Assembly (NCBI GenBank): GCA_004195035.1 | Contig: SGBD01000003.1 | Coordinates: 62,001 to 126,000 of the forward strand | Source of the DNA: Candidatus Acidulodesulfobacterium ferriphilum | Lineage (GTDB): Bacteria; SZUA-79; Acidulodesulfobacterales; Acidulodesulfobacteraceae | DNA: 64,000 nucleotides | Direction: 5' to 3' | Part shown: in pieces, positions 1 to 10,144 of the stretch | Layout: each line of letters begins with the position of its first letter | Numbering within the stretch: position 1 is the stretch's first letter | Notes under the pieces: generated by a model | The model's input: the letters and a program-made list of their open reading frames with translations, nothing else | Databases searched by the model: none | What the model was told of the DNA's origin: nothing | Program-made: the position numbers and the translations under genes

Positions 1-170
1 ATAATTATTTTGAAAAGCTTGGAAGATCGCACTGTGTGGATGAAGATGATAAGCTTGTGGTATCTGTTTTAAAAAACTTTATTATCATGGAGCCAACCGT
101 CTATACCGTTGATAAAGATATTAAAAAATTTATTTCTTATAATAAGCCTGTTTATTTAAGATGTATTTAG
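1..170 (+). CDS. C-terminal fragment of an unidentified protein
   Basis: The window opens inside a reading frame (codons from base 3) that stays open for 55 codons and stops with TAG at 168-170. The visible tail includes the stretch VVSVLKNFIIMEPTVYTVDK and ends YLRCI. I do not recognise the family from this tail. It reads in the same direction as the heptosyltransferase that starts 65 bases later, so it probably belongs to the same surface-glycan gene set. The function is open. Confidence 0.5.
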   Translation, partial: NYFEKLGRSHCVDEDDKLVVSVLKNFIIMEPTVYTVDKDIKKFISYNKPVYLRCI

Positions 171-235
171 TAATGGTTCAAATGCAATTTATTCTCTGCG
201 GCATTAATTTATACAGAAGGATTTAAAGGACTTAT

Positions 236-1171
236 ATGAATAAGATACTTGTCGTAAAAATGGGTTTATCGGAAACTCTTGATAACGAAAGAGGAAAAAC
301 AGTAAGCCTTGGAGATGTGTTAAGATGCACGGTTATTTTAGAACCTTTAAAAAAGACCTACCCAAGTTCTTCTATAGCATGGCTTGTTTCAAACGAAGCA
401 TTTCCATTGCTTAAAGATAATTCCGATATTGATAGAATTATGGTCTGGGACGAATTTATGCCTTTTGCATTAATGCGTGAAAGGTTTGATATGGTAATAA
501 ATCTCGAAAAAATTAACGGTGTAAGTGCTCTCGCCGATATGATGGATGCCCCAGAAAAGCTGGGTTTTAGATTTAATCCTTCAACAGGGGAATTTGATAC
601 ATACCTGAGGTCGTTTAGAGCTAAAGAGTACATTGTGGAAAAAAATAATAATGGGAAAAGAACTATCTGGCAAGAGGTTATATTGTCTATGGTTGGCTTT
701 GAATGGAAAAACCAAGAGTATTCTTTGGGATATAAACCAAAAACTGAAGAAAAATATACCGTAGGCTTAAATTGGAAAGTTGGAACAAAGTGGCCAACTA
801 AAGGTGCCAGTGAATCTTGGTGGAAGAAACTCGGGTCCGCTTTAGAAAGTAAAAACATAGATTATTCCTGGCAACAGGGCATGAGTAACCTTTATGAATA
901 TATGGATTGGATAAACAGCTGTCAGGTTCTTATCACCAACGACAGTTTAGGGTTACATCTGGCTTTGGCATTAAAAAAGAAAATCGTTGCTTTGTTCGGC
1001 GCAACAGATCCTTCCGAAGTTTTCATGTATGGAAGAGGAAAAATCGTTATTCCTAAAGCAGAATATAATTGTTTTTCTTGTTATAGCCCTGTTTGCGACC
1101 AAAAAATGAATTGCATGGAACTCATGGATATTAAAGATGTCATAAATAATGTTATCTTATTTCTCGATTAA
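236..1171 (+). CDS. Glycosyltransferase family 9 (ADP-heptose:LPS heptosyltransferase-like)
   Basis: A 311-residue protein of the GT9/heptosyltransferase family, which moves heptose from ADP-heptose onto lipopolysaccharide core or related glycans at the inner face of the cytoplasmic membrane. The N-terminus reads MNKILVVKMG, the Rossmann start usual for GT9. The C-terminal half carries the family signature TNDSLGLHLALALKKKIVAL followed by FGATDPSE (about residues 237-265), the donor-binding loop that precedes a small aromatic or proline residue. Four cysteines cluster near the end (CFSCYSPVCDQKMNC). Length is slightly under the usual 330-350. The ATG at 236 is preceded by an AAAGGA ribosome site. 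It sits at the head of a rightward glycan gene run. The acceptor cannot be told from sequence. Confidence 0.88.
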   Translation: MNKILVVKMGLSETLDNERGKTVSLGDVLRCTVILEPLKKTYPSSSIAWLVSNEAFPLLKDNSDIDRIMVWDEFMPFALMRERFDMVINLEKINGVSALADMMDAPEKLGFRFNPSTGEFDTYLRSFRAKEYIVEKNNNGKRTIWQEVILSMVGFEWKNQEYSLGYKPKTEEKYTVGLNWKVGTKWPTKGASESWWKKLGSALESKNIDYSWQQGMSNLYEYMDWINSCQVLITNDSLGLHLALALKKKIVALFGATDPSEVFMYGRGKIVIPKAEYNCFSCYSPVCDQKMNCMELMDIKDVINNVILFLD

Positions 1172-1210
1172 AATTGATTTTATTAAATTATATTATTGAA
1201 GGGTGATACG

Positions 1211-2287
1211 ATGTCCGATAAATACATGATGTCCGGCCATAAGCTATATTGGCACCTTGATAAAGTCCTTGGTTGGCTTAACGGGGAAAAGCAAGTTCCT
1301 TTGCATATGGATATAGGTATAGCAAAAGGTTGTGATATATCATGCGTATATTGCTATGGTGTAACGCAGGGCAGGGCTGGTAAGAATATTTATATACCAA
1401 AAGAACCGCTTGTAAACTTTATGAAAGATGCCGCAGAGGTTGGGATAAAATCAATAGCAATAACGGGGGAAGGAGAACCCACTTTAAATCCGCACTTAAC
1501 GGAAGCGCTTATAATCGGTAAAAGGGCTGGGTTAGATATAGGGTTGGCAACATGGGGTGGCAATATAAAAGAAAATGAATTGGAAGAAATCGCTTCCAGT
1601 CTAACATGGGTAAGATTTAATATAAGTGCGGCAGATAGCGTTAGTTATAAAAGAATACACAGGACAGCGGAAGAGAATTTCGATAGGGTTATCGGCAATA
1701 TTAGAAAAATGGTCAACATCAAGCATGCTAAGAATAAAAATATAACCATAGGACTTCAGATGGTTACAATGCCGCATTATGCTAATGAAGCCTTAAAACT
1801 TGCCCAACTAGGGAAAGAACTTGGCGTTGATTATCTGGAGATAAAACATTGCAGTGATACCCATGACGGCAAGTTAAATGTTCAGTTTGACGAATATGAT
1901 AAAGTATTAGATATACTTAAAAAGACTGAAGAAATAGGGGATGATGAATACAGCATAATTGTTAAATGGGATAAAATCGTTAAGAAAAAAGAAAAAAGAT
2001 ACAATATTTGTCATTGTGCAGGCAATTTTATGCTAAGGATGTCCGGTAATGGTATAGTTTATCCATGTGCCCAATTTTATGATTGGAGAAGCGAAGAGTT
2101 TGCCATAGGCAATATAATGGAGAGGTCATTTAAAGACATTATCTACAGCAAAAGATACACAGAAGTTCTTGAAAGAATTTTAAATTTAGATGTTCATAAG
2201 GAGTGTTATTCAGGATGCAAAGAAGATGCCATAAATGAATTTTTATGGATGTTAAAGCACCCTCCGGAGCATATAAATTTTATATAA
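1211..2287 (+). CDS. Radical SAM protein with SPASM-type C-terminal domain
   Basis: A radical SAM enzyme of 358 residues. The iron-sulfur cluster motif CDISCVYC (CxxxCxxC) lies near residue 42, and GEGEPTLNPH gives the following glycine-rich SAM-contacting strand. The C-terminal part (about residues 265-350) has further cysteines (CHCAGNF, YPCAQF, CYSGC) arranged like a SPASM auxiliary-cluster domain. A TTG at 1196 would extend the frame, but GAAGGG at 1199-1204 lies 6 bases before the ATG at 1211, which makes 1211 the better start. Members of this group modify peptides or sugars. Next to heptosyltransferase and GT2 genes a sugar-modifying role is possible, but this is inference. The substrate is unknown. 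Confidence 0.82.
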   Translation: MSDKYMMSGHKLYWHLDKVLGWLNGEKQVPLHMDIGIAKGCDISCVYCYGVTQGRAGKNIYIPKEPLVNFMKDAAEVGIKSIAITGEGEPTLNPHLTEALIIGKRAGLDIGLATWGGNIKENELEEIASSLTWVRFNISAADSVSYKRIHRTAEENFDRVIGNIRKMVNIKHAKNKNITIGLQMVTMPHYANEALKLAQLGKELGVDYLEIKHCSDTHDGKLNVQFDEYDKVLDILKKTEEIGDDEYSIIVKWDKIVKKKEKRYNICHCAGNFMLRMSGNGIVYPCAQFYDWRSEEFAIGNIMERSFKDIIYSKRYTEVLERILNLDVHKECYSGCKEDAINEFLWMLKHPPEHINFI

Positions 2288-2378
2288 TTTATTTAGAGTA
2301 TGTTATGCTAATAAACTTATTCTGTAAAGATGAAGCTATTTCTCGTAATTATAAATAAATATCTATATATACTTTTAC

Positions 2379-3455
2379 ATGTCAAAACGCATGAATCCGG
2401 CAGTATCAATCGTTATTGTTAATTACAATGGTAAAGATTATATCGATAAATGTATATTGTCCATATTGTCTTCAATAGAAACTTATTCGGATTTTGAACT
2501 TATTATTGTTGATAACGGTTCAAATGATGGGACTGTTGCATTTATCAGAAGCAAATATGAAATATTTTTATATATGATTAAGTTTGTTGAACTGAATCAA
2601 AATTATGGTCCTGCAAGGGCAAGAAATGAAGGAGTAAAAATAGCCTCTGGTAAATATATAGGTTTTTTGGACAACGATACTATTGTTGATAAAAATTGGA
2701 TATTAGCGGGTGTAAGAAAGTTCGAATCAAATAATAAAATAGGGGTAATCCAGTGTAAATTACTGCTCATGGATGAGCCTAATAAAATTGATTCTATTGG
2801 AGAATGGATAGGGAGAAATGGTTTTTTAATCCAAATAGCACCGGTAGGTTCGCCCGATAATGAAGAGTATAATAAAGAATATAAGATATTATCGGCAAAA
2901 TCGGCAGGAATGTTTATCAGAAAAGATGTCTTTGACACTATTGGCGGATTTGATGATGATTACTTTATATATATGGAAGAAACGGATTTATGTTGGCGTG
3001 TTTTATTAATAGGTTATGAAAATATATTCCTGCCCGATTCGATAGTATTCCATAAATTTGGCACAAGTTCGGTGATACTTGGGAAAGATAAAATTAATTA
3101 TGCTTTGAAATTCCATGGTACTAAAAACTACATCTTGACATTGCTAAAAAATTTAAATTCTTTAAATTTGGTTTTTATTGTGCCTATACACATATTATTA
3201 TGGATTGGCCTTGCATATTTTGGCTTAATTTATAAGAGAAAATTGGCTTTTTTTATATATATACATAAGGGAATTTTATGGAATGTAGTTAATATTTTAA
3301 AAACATTTCAAAAAAGAAAATCTATCCAAAAAGTGAGAATTATAAGCGATAAAGATATTTTTTACGCTTTGATGAAAAAAAGAAGTTTTTTTTACTATGT
3401 CAATAAGGTTCTATCAAATAACAATATAGGAAATTCAAAAAGTTATTTTGAATAA
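2379..3455 (+). CDS. Glycosyltransferase family 2 (GT-A fold, rhamnosyltransferase-like)
   Basis: A 358-residue GT2 enzyme. The N-terminus has the GT-A nucleotide-sugar fold: SIVIVNYNGKDYI, then IVDNGSNDGT, and the DXD-type metal site GFLDNDTIV near residue 95. The acceptor-side EETDLCWR motif typical of WbbL/rhamnosyltransferase-like GT2 members follows near residue 197. After the catalytic domain comes a hydrophobic segment (about residues 255-295) that could sit in the membrane, followed by a basic tail. There is no clear Shine-Dalgarno before the ATG at 2379, and an in-frame ATG at 2391 is an alternative start. It is likely to act in assembly of the surface glycan built by this locus. Confidence 0.85.
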   Translation: MSKRMNPAVSIVIVNYNGKDYIDKCILSILSSIETYSDFELIIVDNGSNDGTVAFIRSKYEIFLYMIKFVELNQNYGPARARNEGVKIASGKYIGFLDNDTIVDKNWILAGVRKFESNNKIGVIQCKLLLMDEPNKIDSIGEWIGRNGFLIQIAPVGSPDNEEYNKEYKILSAKSAGMFIRKDVFDTIGGFDDDYFIYMEETDLCWRVLLIGYENIFLPDSIVFHKFGTSSVILGKDKINYALKFHGTKNYILTLLKNLNSLNLVFIVPIHILLWIGLAYFGLIYKRKLAFFIYIHKGILWNVVNILKTFQKRKSIQKVRIISDKDIFYALMKKRSFFYYVNKVLSNNNIGNSKSYFE

Positions 3456-3543
3456 TTTAGCGTTATGGAGCCGGAATATTAATGTTTTCATCATTTAAAG
3501 TAAAACGGGCACAATAAAAATTGGATCAGGATTTTTTTCATAC

Positions 3544-4992
3544 ATGAAGATACTTTTTGTAATACCTCGTTTGAAGTCAATGTATGGCGGAACGGTGGAA
3601 AGGCCTGGGCATCCGCATGTTGGAGTCGCATACCTTATCTCATGGTTAAAAAAGAATAATGTTAAAATAGATATATTTGATGATGGATTGCAATCTAATG
3701 AAAAATTAGAGAATAAAATTAAAAATTCGAATGCCGATTTAATCGGTATCACGATGTTCAGCTATTGCTACCAGAGTGGGTATGATATCATAAACTTTAT
3801 TAAAAGTAATACAGAAATCCCTTTGGTGGTTGGAGGTGCTCATGTATCAAGCACTAAAAAGCAAATATTGGAGGAAACTGAAGCCGATTTTGCAATCAAA
3901 CACGAAGGTGAAAAGACGCTGCTTGAATTAATAAGATATATCTCTGCAAACAGAAGCGACTATGAAAATATTGACGGTTTGATTTGGAGATATAACAATG
4001 AAATAATCGAGAATAAAGACAGAGAATTTTTAACTTCGAAAGAATTAGACGAACTGCCATTTCCAGATTACGAGGCATTTGATATTGAGGAATATCTTTG
4101 TTACCAGACAAGAACACTGCCTCTAATTACTTCCAGAGGTTGCCCTTATGAATGTAATTATTGTTCCGTAAAACTCTCAATGGGAAGAGGGTTTCGCTAC
4201 CGTAATGCCCAGAATGTTTTCAATGAACTAAAATACTGGCATGATAAAAGATGGTCCAGTTTTGAAATTAATGATGATTGCTTTACCATGAACATGCATA
4301 GGGCAAACGATATTTGCGATATGATAATTAAAAGTGGAATAAAAATAAAATTTTCTTTATATAACGGTATTAGAGTAGATCGTGTAAATTATATTCTTTT
4401 AAGTAAGATGAAAGAAGCTGGGTGTATTTTTCTTTCATTCGGATGTGAATCTGGAAATAATGACATATTAAAAAAAATTAAAAAAGGGATAACAACACAG
4501 CAGGTTTTTCAAGCTTCGGAATGGGCATATTCCCTCGGTATCAGTCATAGCGTTAATTTTATTATAGGCCATACAGGAGATACCTTTAAGACCGCTTTAG
4601 ATTCAATTAATTTTGCCAAAAGCCTGCCCTGCAATTTTGTTAATTTTTACAATTTAATTCCTTATCCCAACACAATTGCGTATGCTTGGGCAAAAGAGAA
4701 TGCAAAATTTATAGTTGATGAAAATGATTATCTAAAATTAGTATCATATAGAGATAATACGCCGATATTCGAGACCGCTCAATTTACAAAAGAAGATAGA
4801 ATGAAAATTACAAAGATTGGTTTTGATTTGTATGAAAAAAAAGTTTTAGAATTCAGATTAGGAAAAATTATCGGATTAATAACATATTATTTTACGAGAG
4901 TTTCCATTTTTCATAGAATTGCCGTTAAATTAATAGGGTTTAAAATTGGCTGGAAATTTTTTGTTTTCTTATCTCGCAAATCGAGGATGTAA
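3544..4992 (+). CDS. B12-binding domain radical SAM protein
   Basis: A 482-residue class B radical SAM protein. Residues about 20-130 form the cobalamin-binding Rossmann domain (HVGVAYLISWLKKNNV, DLIGITMFSYCYQSGYDI, VVGGAHVSS, HEGEKTLLEL). Residues about 195-400 form the radical SAM barrel with the cluster motif CPYECNYC after LITSRG. The usual B12 lower-ligand DxHxxG motif is not evident, as in many members of this group. Such enzymes methylate unreactive carbon or phosphorus or rearrange substrates. In a glycan or lipid locus the likely target is a sugar or lipid, but that is inference. It ends 9 bases before the next gene, so the two are probably co-transcribed. Confidence 0.85.
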   Translation: MKILFVIPRLKSMYGGTVERPGHPHVGVAYLISWLKKNNVKIDIFDDGLQSNEKLENKIKNSNADLIGITMFSYCYQSGYDIINFIKSNTEIPLVVGGAHVSSTKKQILEETEADFAIKHEGEKTLLELIRYISANRSDYENIDGLIWRYNNEIIENKDREFLTSKELDELPFPDYEAFDIEEYLCYQTRTLPLITSRGCPYECNYCSVKLSMGRGFRYRNAQNVFNELKYWHDKRWSSFEINDDCFTMNMHRANDICDMIIKSGIKIKFSLYNGIRVDRVNYILLSKMKEAGCIFLSFGCESGNNDILKKIKKGITTQQVFQASEWAYSLGISHSVNFIIGHTGDTFKTALDSINFAKSLPCNFVNFYNLIPYPNTIAYAWAKENAKFIVDENDYLKLVSYRDNTPIFETAQFTKEDRMKITKIGFDLYEKKVLEFRLGKIIGLITYYFTRVSIFHRIAVKLIGFKIGWKFFVFLSRKSRM

Positions 4993-5001
4993 ATATTTAT
5001 T

Positions 5002-7632
5002 ATGAAGCAGAAAAACAAAATTTCCTATCTATTTGGAATTAGCAGGTTTATTTCTGATAATTATCCTATATCAGTTTTCTTTTGCTTATCATTCGTGCCA
5101 TTATTATGGTTTTACAGAATAAATTATCCCGTGGGTTTTGGCGATACAGGTTTCACTTTTTTCTTCTATAATCCAGGATATCTTTCTAAAATTTATTATT
5201 ACTCTTGGCAGTCTTCTAATATGGGGCAAAGATTTAACGGAATATGTCTCGCATTCCTTGCATTTATTTTTTCCATTTTATTTAAAATAATTAAAAATTA
5301 CAAAATCATACAAGAAATTTTATATATTCTTAATATTTTCATTTCTTTATTATTTTTTTATAAATTAAGCAGACTATTATTTGAAAATTTAAAGGATAAT
5401 AAAATAATTTCTTTTTTTGCCGCTATTTTTTACGTTTTTAATATTTATTTTATATTATTTTATTTATCTTATGGTTTTGGCGGTAATTTTATTATTTTTT
5501 ATTCATCTTTTTTGCCTTTATTTTTATATTTTTTCCTAAAAGGAGTGAAATCATTTAAATTTATCTACATTATAATTGTTTCATTACTTTTTTTGTTTTT
5601 TTCATTTATATTTAATTATGAATTCCCATTAATTCCAATATTTCTTTTAGCTTTATTTCTTCTTTTTCGGGAGATGTACCAAAATTATTTTAATAATGAA
5701 CTTAATGTTGGGAAAATAATTAAATATTTATTTTTGATGATTTTGTTTATAATCTCTTTAAACGCTTATTGGATGATATATTTTTTTAGATCAATCTCGC
5801 TTCGCTATGGTATAGAGTCTAACCTCTATGGAAACTCCGGCTTCGGTGGAATATTTCAGATGTTTTCATCAATAACTAACCTATTTTCGATTTTTCGCAA
5901 TTTTTATTATAGGCATTCATACTTTATAATTGATGACCCAGTGAGATATTTTAATTTTTTGCATTATTATTTTAAATCTTTTTTTATTATTTTAGGCATA
6001 TTTATTACTTTTGTTATTTTAATAGCAATAATTAAAAACGGCAAAAACCTGATAAGTATCTCCCTAATTTATATTTTAGGCGTATCCATGATTTGTTCTG
6101 CCAGTCATCCTTTTCCCAGTCTTAAATTTAAAATATTAAGCGGCATGCCATATTATAGCTCTTTCTCAAATTCTTATATTTTTTTTATCTTTGTTATATT
6201 TTCTGAATCAATCTTATCAGGATTTGGAATATTTGCCATATATAGTTTTTTAAAAAGTACTATTAGCAATTTCTTTATAAAGATATTTTTAATCTCCTTA
6301 ATAATGATTTTGATTTATGTCATTTACCCATTTCCGCTATGGAGTGGTTCGAAAATTTACAGCACAAAGTTCAAATTAAAGGGCCATAATGGTGCAATGA
6401 TGGTTAAGATTCCAACCTATTACGACAATGCTGCAGATTATTTTCGAAAAAAAAAGTTAGATTATACTCTAATGAGTTTTCCGATCTTACGTTACGGTTA
6501 TTCCTCATTTAACTGGAAATACGGCTATTATGGGGCGTCATTTATGTATATTTTATTCAGGCATTCTATATTTTACAATACATATCTCGATATGTTGCCC
6601 CAGTATAGCATTTATGCTTCTTCTCAAAATAATAATTTTGTTTCATTTTCGAAAATGAGCGGTATTTTTTCCATTAGATATATCATAGTTAACAAAGATG
6701 AGTATGTACCAAAATATAATTCGGTCTATTTTAATAGAAAATTTTTTCTAAAACCTGTCCCGCTTAGCCAATTTTTAAGCGTATTGAAAAACAGTAAAGA
6801 TTTCAGATTTGAAAAAAGATATGGCTTGTTATCATTATACAAATCAAGCGGTAAATATTACTTAAATAGGATATGGATATCCAGAAACATCATGGTAATA
6901 AAAAATAATGGTACAAACACATTTGGTAATTATTATAAATATTCCGGCTTTATCCCTTTTATCCTTTCATCTCCAAGGTATAATATTAGAACTTCCATTA
7001 TATTTTATAACAAGAATAAAACAAAAAAGGTTCAGCGTTTTTTAGAAAAGAAAATTATTAGGAAAGTATATTATGATTTTGATAATAAAGTAATTGATGC
7101 AAGAACGATTAAATTTAATAAACCTCCGAAAATTTATTTTAAAGAAATTAATCCCGTAAAATATATAATAGCGATAGATAAAGTTAAGAAAAATTTTTTT
7201 ATTAATTTAAATGAAAAGTTTTCTCATTATTGGAGGATTTATCCTGTACCTTATTTCGGCATGCAAACTGAAATAAACCGCAATGTTATCAGGAAATATA
7301 TCTCAAAGGATTATAATGGTACTATACAGGATGAAAATTTGCCCTCAGGGCATATATTGCAGACTTTATTGTTAAAACCAGTAAGTGAGAAAGACCATTA
7401 TTTCACTAACGGATACGCTAACGGTTGGTGGATAAGTTTAACCGGTATAAAAAATTTAGGGGAAAGATATTATAAAAAAAACAAAGATGGAACCATAGAT
7501 ATTGAATTTATAATAGGATATTGGCCTCAAAGATTAATATATATAGGAACCATAATATCGACAGTTACAATCACATTTTTTATTATATATTTAATTTATA
7601 ATCTTTTAATTAAGATAAAAAATAGAGATTGA
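5002..7632 (+). CDS. Large multi-spanning membrane protein, GT-C-like
   Basis: An 876-residue protein with about 11-12 hydrophobic segments between residues 18 and 460, a long hydrophilic domain (about 470-845) and one final membrane helix followed by a basic tail (IKIKNRD). This layout resembles GT-C glycosyltransferases and YfhO-like membrane proteins, which use a polyprenyl-phosphate sugar donor and work on the periplasmic face. No family signature is certain. The sequence is extremely rich in F, I, Y, N and K, reflecting strong AT bias. It follows the B12 radical SAM gene by 9 bases and precedes the next gene by 13, so it is part of one transcription unit. Confidence 0.65.
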   Translation: MKQKNKISYLFGISRFISDNYPISVFFCLSFVPLLWFYRINYPVGFGDTGFTFFFYNPGYLSKIYYYSWQSSNMGQRFNGICLAFLAFIFSILFKIIKNYKIIQEILYILNIFISLLFFYKLSRLLFENLKDNKIISFFAAIFYVFNIYFILFYLSYGFGGNFIIFYSSFLPLFLYFFLKGVKSFKFIYIIIVSLLFLFFSFIFNYEFPLIPIFLLALFLLFREMYQNYFNNELNVGKIIKYLFLMILFIISLNAYWMIYFFRSISLRYGIESNLYGNSGFGGIFQMFSSITNLFSIFRNFYYRHSYFIIDDPVRYFNFLHYYFKSFFIILGIFITFVILIAIIKNGKNLISISLIYILGVSMICSASHPFPSLKFKILSGMPYYSSFSNSYIFFIFVIFSESILSGFGIFAIYSFLKSTISNFFIKIFLISLIMILIYVIYPFPLWSGSKIYSTKFKLKGHNGAMMVKIPTYYDNAADYFRKKKLDYTLMSFPILRYGYSSFNWKYGYYGASFMYILFRHSIFYNTYLDMLPQYSIYASSQNNNFVSFSKMSGIFSIRYIIVNKDEYVPKYNSVYFNRKFFLKPVPLSQFLSVLKNSKDFRFEKRYGLLSLYKSSGKYYLNRIWISRNIMVIKNNGTNTFGNYYKYSGFIPFILSSPRYNIRTSIIFYNKNKTKKVQRFLEKKIIRKVYYDFDNKVIDARTIKFNKPPKIYFKEINPVKYIIAIDKVKKNFFINLNEKFSHYWRIYPVPYFGMQTEINRNVIRKYISKDYNGTIQDENLPSGHILQTLLLKPVSEKDHYFTNGYANGWWISLTGIKNLGERYYKKNKDGTIDIEFIIGYWPQRLIYIGTIISTVTITFFIIYLIYNLLIKIKNRD

Positions 7633-7645
7633 TGAAAATAGGAAA

Positions 7646-10144
7646 ATGGGAATAGATAAAAAAATAATAGAAGACATAAAAAATATTGGTTTTAAAATGG
7701 AAAAAATTTTATTCCATATTTGGGGCAATAAATCAAGATTATTTAAATGGGCGCTGATTATACTTGGATTGTTTATTGTATATAGGGTTTATAAAATAAT
7801 AACCCGCCATAAAGTTACGAGGAGCCTGCCTGTTGTCAATAAAACAATTTCAATAAAAAAAACGGGATATTATAAGCTCGGAGTCTATTTAAATATTAAT
7901 AAAAAATATTTTTCTGAAAGAAATATAATAGCTAATATAGTATTTAACAATGGAAAAAATAAAAATACTGAAAATATTTTATTGCTAAAATCGTTAGGAA
8001 GCGATTTATATTATTATTACGGCAATGTAAATATAAACGGCATTAAAAAGCATAAATTCAATAAGCTGATTTACAAGCATTTAAGATTTGCTTCAGCGAT
8101 ATCAAATTTTAAAAACGGAGATAGCCCCTTTTTTCTTTTCTATATAAATTTTGCCCCCAACAATAAACTCGAAAGAATACTTTATACCCCGATAAATATT
8201 CCTGCGGCTAATATATTTTACAGCCATATTATTACCGCAAAAATAAGAAATAACGGCTATATAAAACTTATTAGTTCTCCTGCCGATAAAAAGCCTGAAA
8301 TTAAAATAAATAAATCTATTTATTTTTATCCTAATTACACGATTATGGGGACAGTTAATAATATTAAAGCCGTATTTGAATATAAATATAAAGGTAAAAA
8401 ATTTTTTAAAAGTATCGGCATATACAGCGGCGAGCTAATAAACATTTACAAAATGTTAAAAAACAAAAAAAATAAAGGAAACGATATTAAACTAATTAAA
8501 GTTAATTTTACTTATAAAAAGATTAAAAACAAAAAGGGGAGCATCAAATTTACCGGTTCGGAACTAATTGAGCCGGATATTTCATCGTTTGAAAGGATAT
8601 TTATGAATTTTATTTTTAAAAAATATTTTATAGATTTTATGCAACATAGCGCGGCGTTTAAAAAAGAGCTAAAAAAACAGATAATTAAAGACAGAAAAGA
8701 ACTTATTCCGCCTAAAACGGTTAAAAAGAACTTTATTAATAATACGGTAAAGAAGATTTTTCTTATTGATTATAATACAAAAATAGCACATATATCTTAC
8801 ATTCACAATAAAATCGTGAGGGCTTTTTATCGGTTTATTTATAGGCATTATGTGCATAAACGTAACTTGGCTGATTATATAACAACTTTATTTCATCATA
8901 AAAAAATATGGTATAAGAATATTCTTATACCTATAAAATCTGATTCAATTAAATTAAAGGTTATTTCGGAACCGAATACTGCCCGAAATAAAAAAACCGC
9001 TTATTTCTTAATAAACTTTAAAAATATTAAATTATATAAATATTTTACGAATGATAAAGCAATATTGAATAGAATAATATATAAAGAAAAAGAAGCAAAA
9101 AATAAAGATAAATTTATTTTAAGAGGCAGTAATGACGACTACTGGTATGGTAAACAATATTATAGAAATTATCCTGAATTGCATAAAATAAAACTATTTA
9201 TATTTAACAAAAAGCCAGAGGACATTAAGTCCTATTTTTATTTTAACGGTTTGCCGAAACCTTATCCTAAAATTTTAATTCTTAAATCAAATAATGATTA
9301 TCCATTATTCGACATATCTATTATATCTATGCCGTATAATTATAATAATACTTTAAGCATTATAAAAAAATACAATAAAATAGGACCATATAATTTTTTT
9401 AATAAATCATTGGTTCTAAGCGAAAATTATAAAATTGTTAATATAAAGGAGAAGGAGAAGGAGAAGGAGAAGGATTATGTATTATTAGATAAAAACTATT
9501 ATTCCCGAATATCTTCGCAGAATAATTTAAATAAAATTATTATTCTTAAGATTAAAAGCTTAAACATAAGAAATTTCCGAGATGTTTTAGTAAAATTTTA
9601 CTCAAATAAAAAATTAAAGGACATTAGAAAATTTATTAAATTGAAAGCAATCATCTTGGATAACTGGGATATTAAAAGACAAATTGTTTTACCTGTTAAG
9701 GTTATAAGCCTGAACGGGAGCAAATATGCTAAAATTTATCTAACCGGGAGTAATTTAAAGTACAAATTATTTGATATAAACGAAATTAATTTAAAGGCTA
9801 TGCCTAAAAGAATAAGCAGATTTAATCTTTACGAGTTTAAACAGATTCATTTTAAAATTGTCGGAAATAGCATAACGTTTTTTAATTTTAAAAAATCAAA
9901 TGAAACTCTGCTAAAATATATAATTAAAACTCCTTTGATTAGTTTAAAAAATGAAAAGACAAAATTTCTTTCATTGCGGAAGTTTATAAAAAATGAACAA
10001 CAATTCAATGATTTATTTAAAAACGGCGGCGGCTGGATTTATAAAAAAATATATCTTAAAAAGGGCATTTATTATATTGGTTCATTAAAAAATAATTTAT
10101 TCCAAATAGAAATGTTTACTTTAGAGAGGTCGAATGCGGAATAA
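7646..10144 (+). CDS. Unknown 832-residue protein with one N-terminal membrane anchor, Lys/Ile/Asn-rich
   Basis: I do not recognise this family. The protein has a short cytoplasmic start, one membrane helix (about residues 34-52, ALIILGLFIVYRVYKI) and then about 780 residues without further clear membrane segments, so the bulk is probably periplasmic or extracellular. Composition is dominated by K, I, N and Y. Residues about 603-612 are a KE dipeptide run encoded by a hexanucleotide microsatellite. The C-terminal part (GGGWIYKKIYLKKGIYYIGS) looks like a beta-rich domain. It lies between the GT-C-like protein (13 bases upstream) and a small membrane protein whose start it overlaps by 11 bases, which suggests the three form one complex. 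Confidence 0.6.
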   Translation: MGIDKKIIEDIKNIGFKMEKILFHIWGNKSRLFKWALIILGLFIVYRVYKIITRHKVTRSLPVVNKTISIKKTGYYKLGVYLNINKKYFSERNIIANIVFNNGKNKNTENILLLKSLGSDLYYYYGNVNINGIKKHKFNKLIYKHLRFASAISNFKNGDSPFFLFYINFAPNNKLERILYTPINIPAANIFYSHIITAKIRNNGYIKLISSPADKKPEIKINKSIYFYPNYTIMGTVNNIKAVFEYKYKGKKFFKSIGIYSGELINIYKMLKNKKNKGNDIKLIKVNFTYKKIKNKKGSIKFTGSELIEPDISSFERIFMNFIFKKYFIDFMQHSAAFKKELKKQIIKDRKELIPPKTVKKNFINNTVKKIFLIDYNTKIAHISYIHNKIVRAFYRFIYRHYVHKRNLADYITTLFHHKKIWYKNILIPIKSDSIKLKVISEPNTARNKKTAYFLINFKNIKLYKYFTNDKAILNRIIYKEKEAKNKDKFILRGSNDDYWYGKQYYRNYPELHKIKLFIFNKKPEDIKSYFYFNGLPKPYPKILILKSNNDYPLFDISIISMPYNYNNTLSIIKKYNKIGPYNFFNKSLVLSENYKIVNIKEKEKEKEKDYVLLDKNYYSRISSQNNLNKIIILKIKSLNIRNFRDVLVKFYSNKKLKDIRKFIKLKAIILDNWDIKRQIVLPVKVISLNGSKYAKIYLTGSNLKYKLFDINEINLKAMPKRISRFNLYEFKQIHFKIVGNSITFFNFKKSNETLLKYIIKTPLISLKNEKTKFLSLRKFIKNEQQFNDLFKNGGGWIYKKIYLKKGIYYIGSLKNNLFQIEMFTLERSNAE
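9446..9474 (+). repeat. In-frame hexanucleotide microsatellite (GGAGAA)n
   Basis: Four full copies of GGAGAA plus a partial copy lie inside the 832-residue membrane-anchored protein and encode a KEKEKEKEK run. The unit is two codons long, so slippage would change the length of a charged linker without shifting the frame. Confidence 0.85.
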
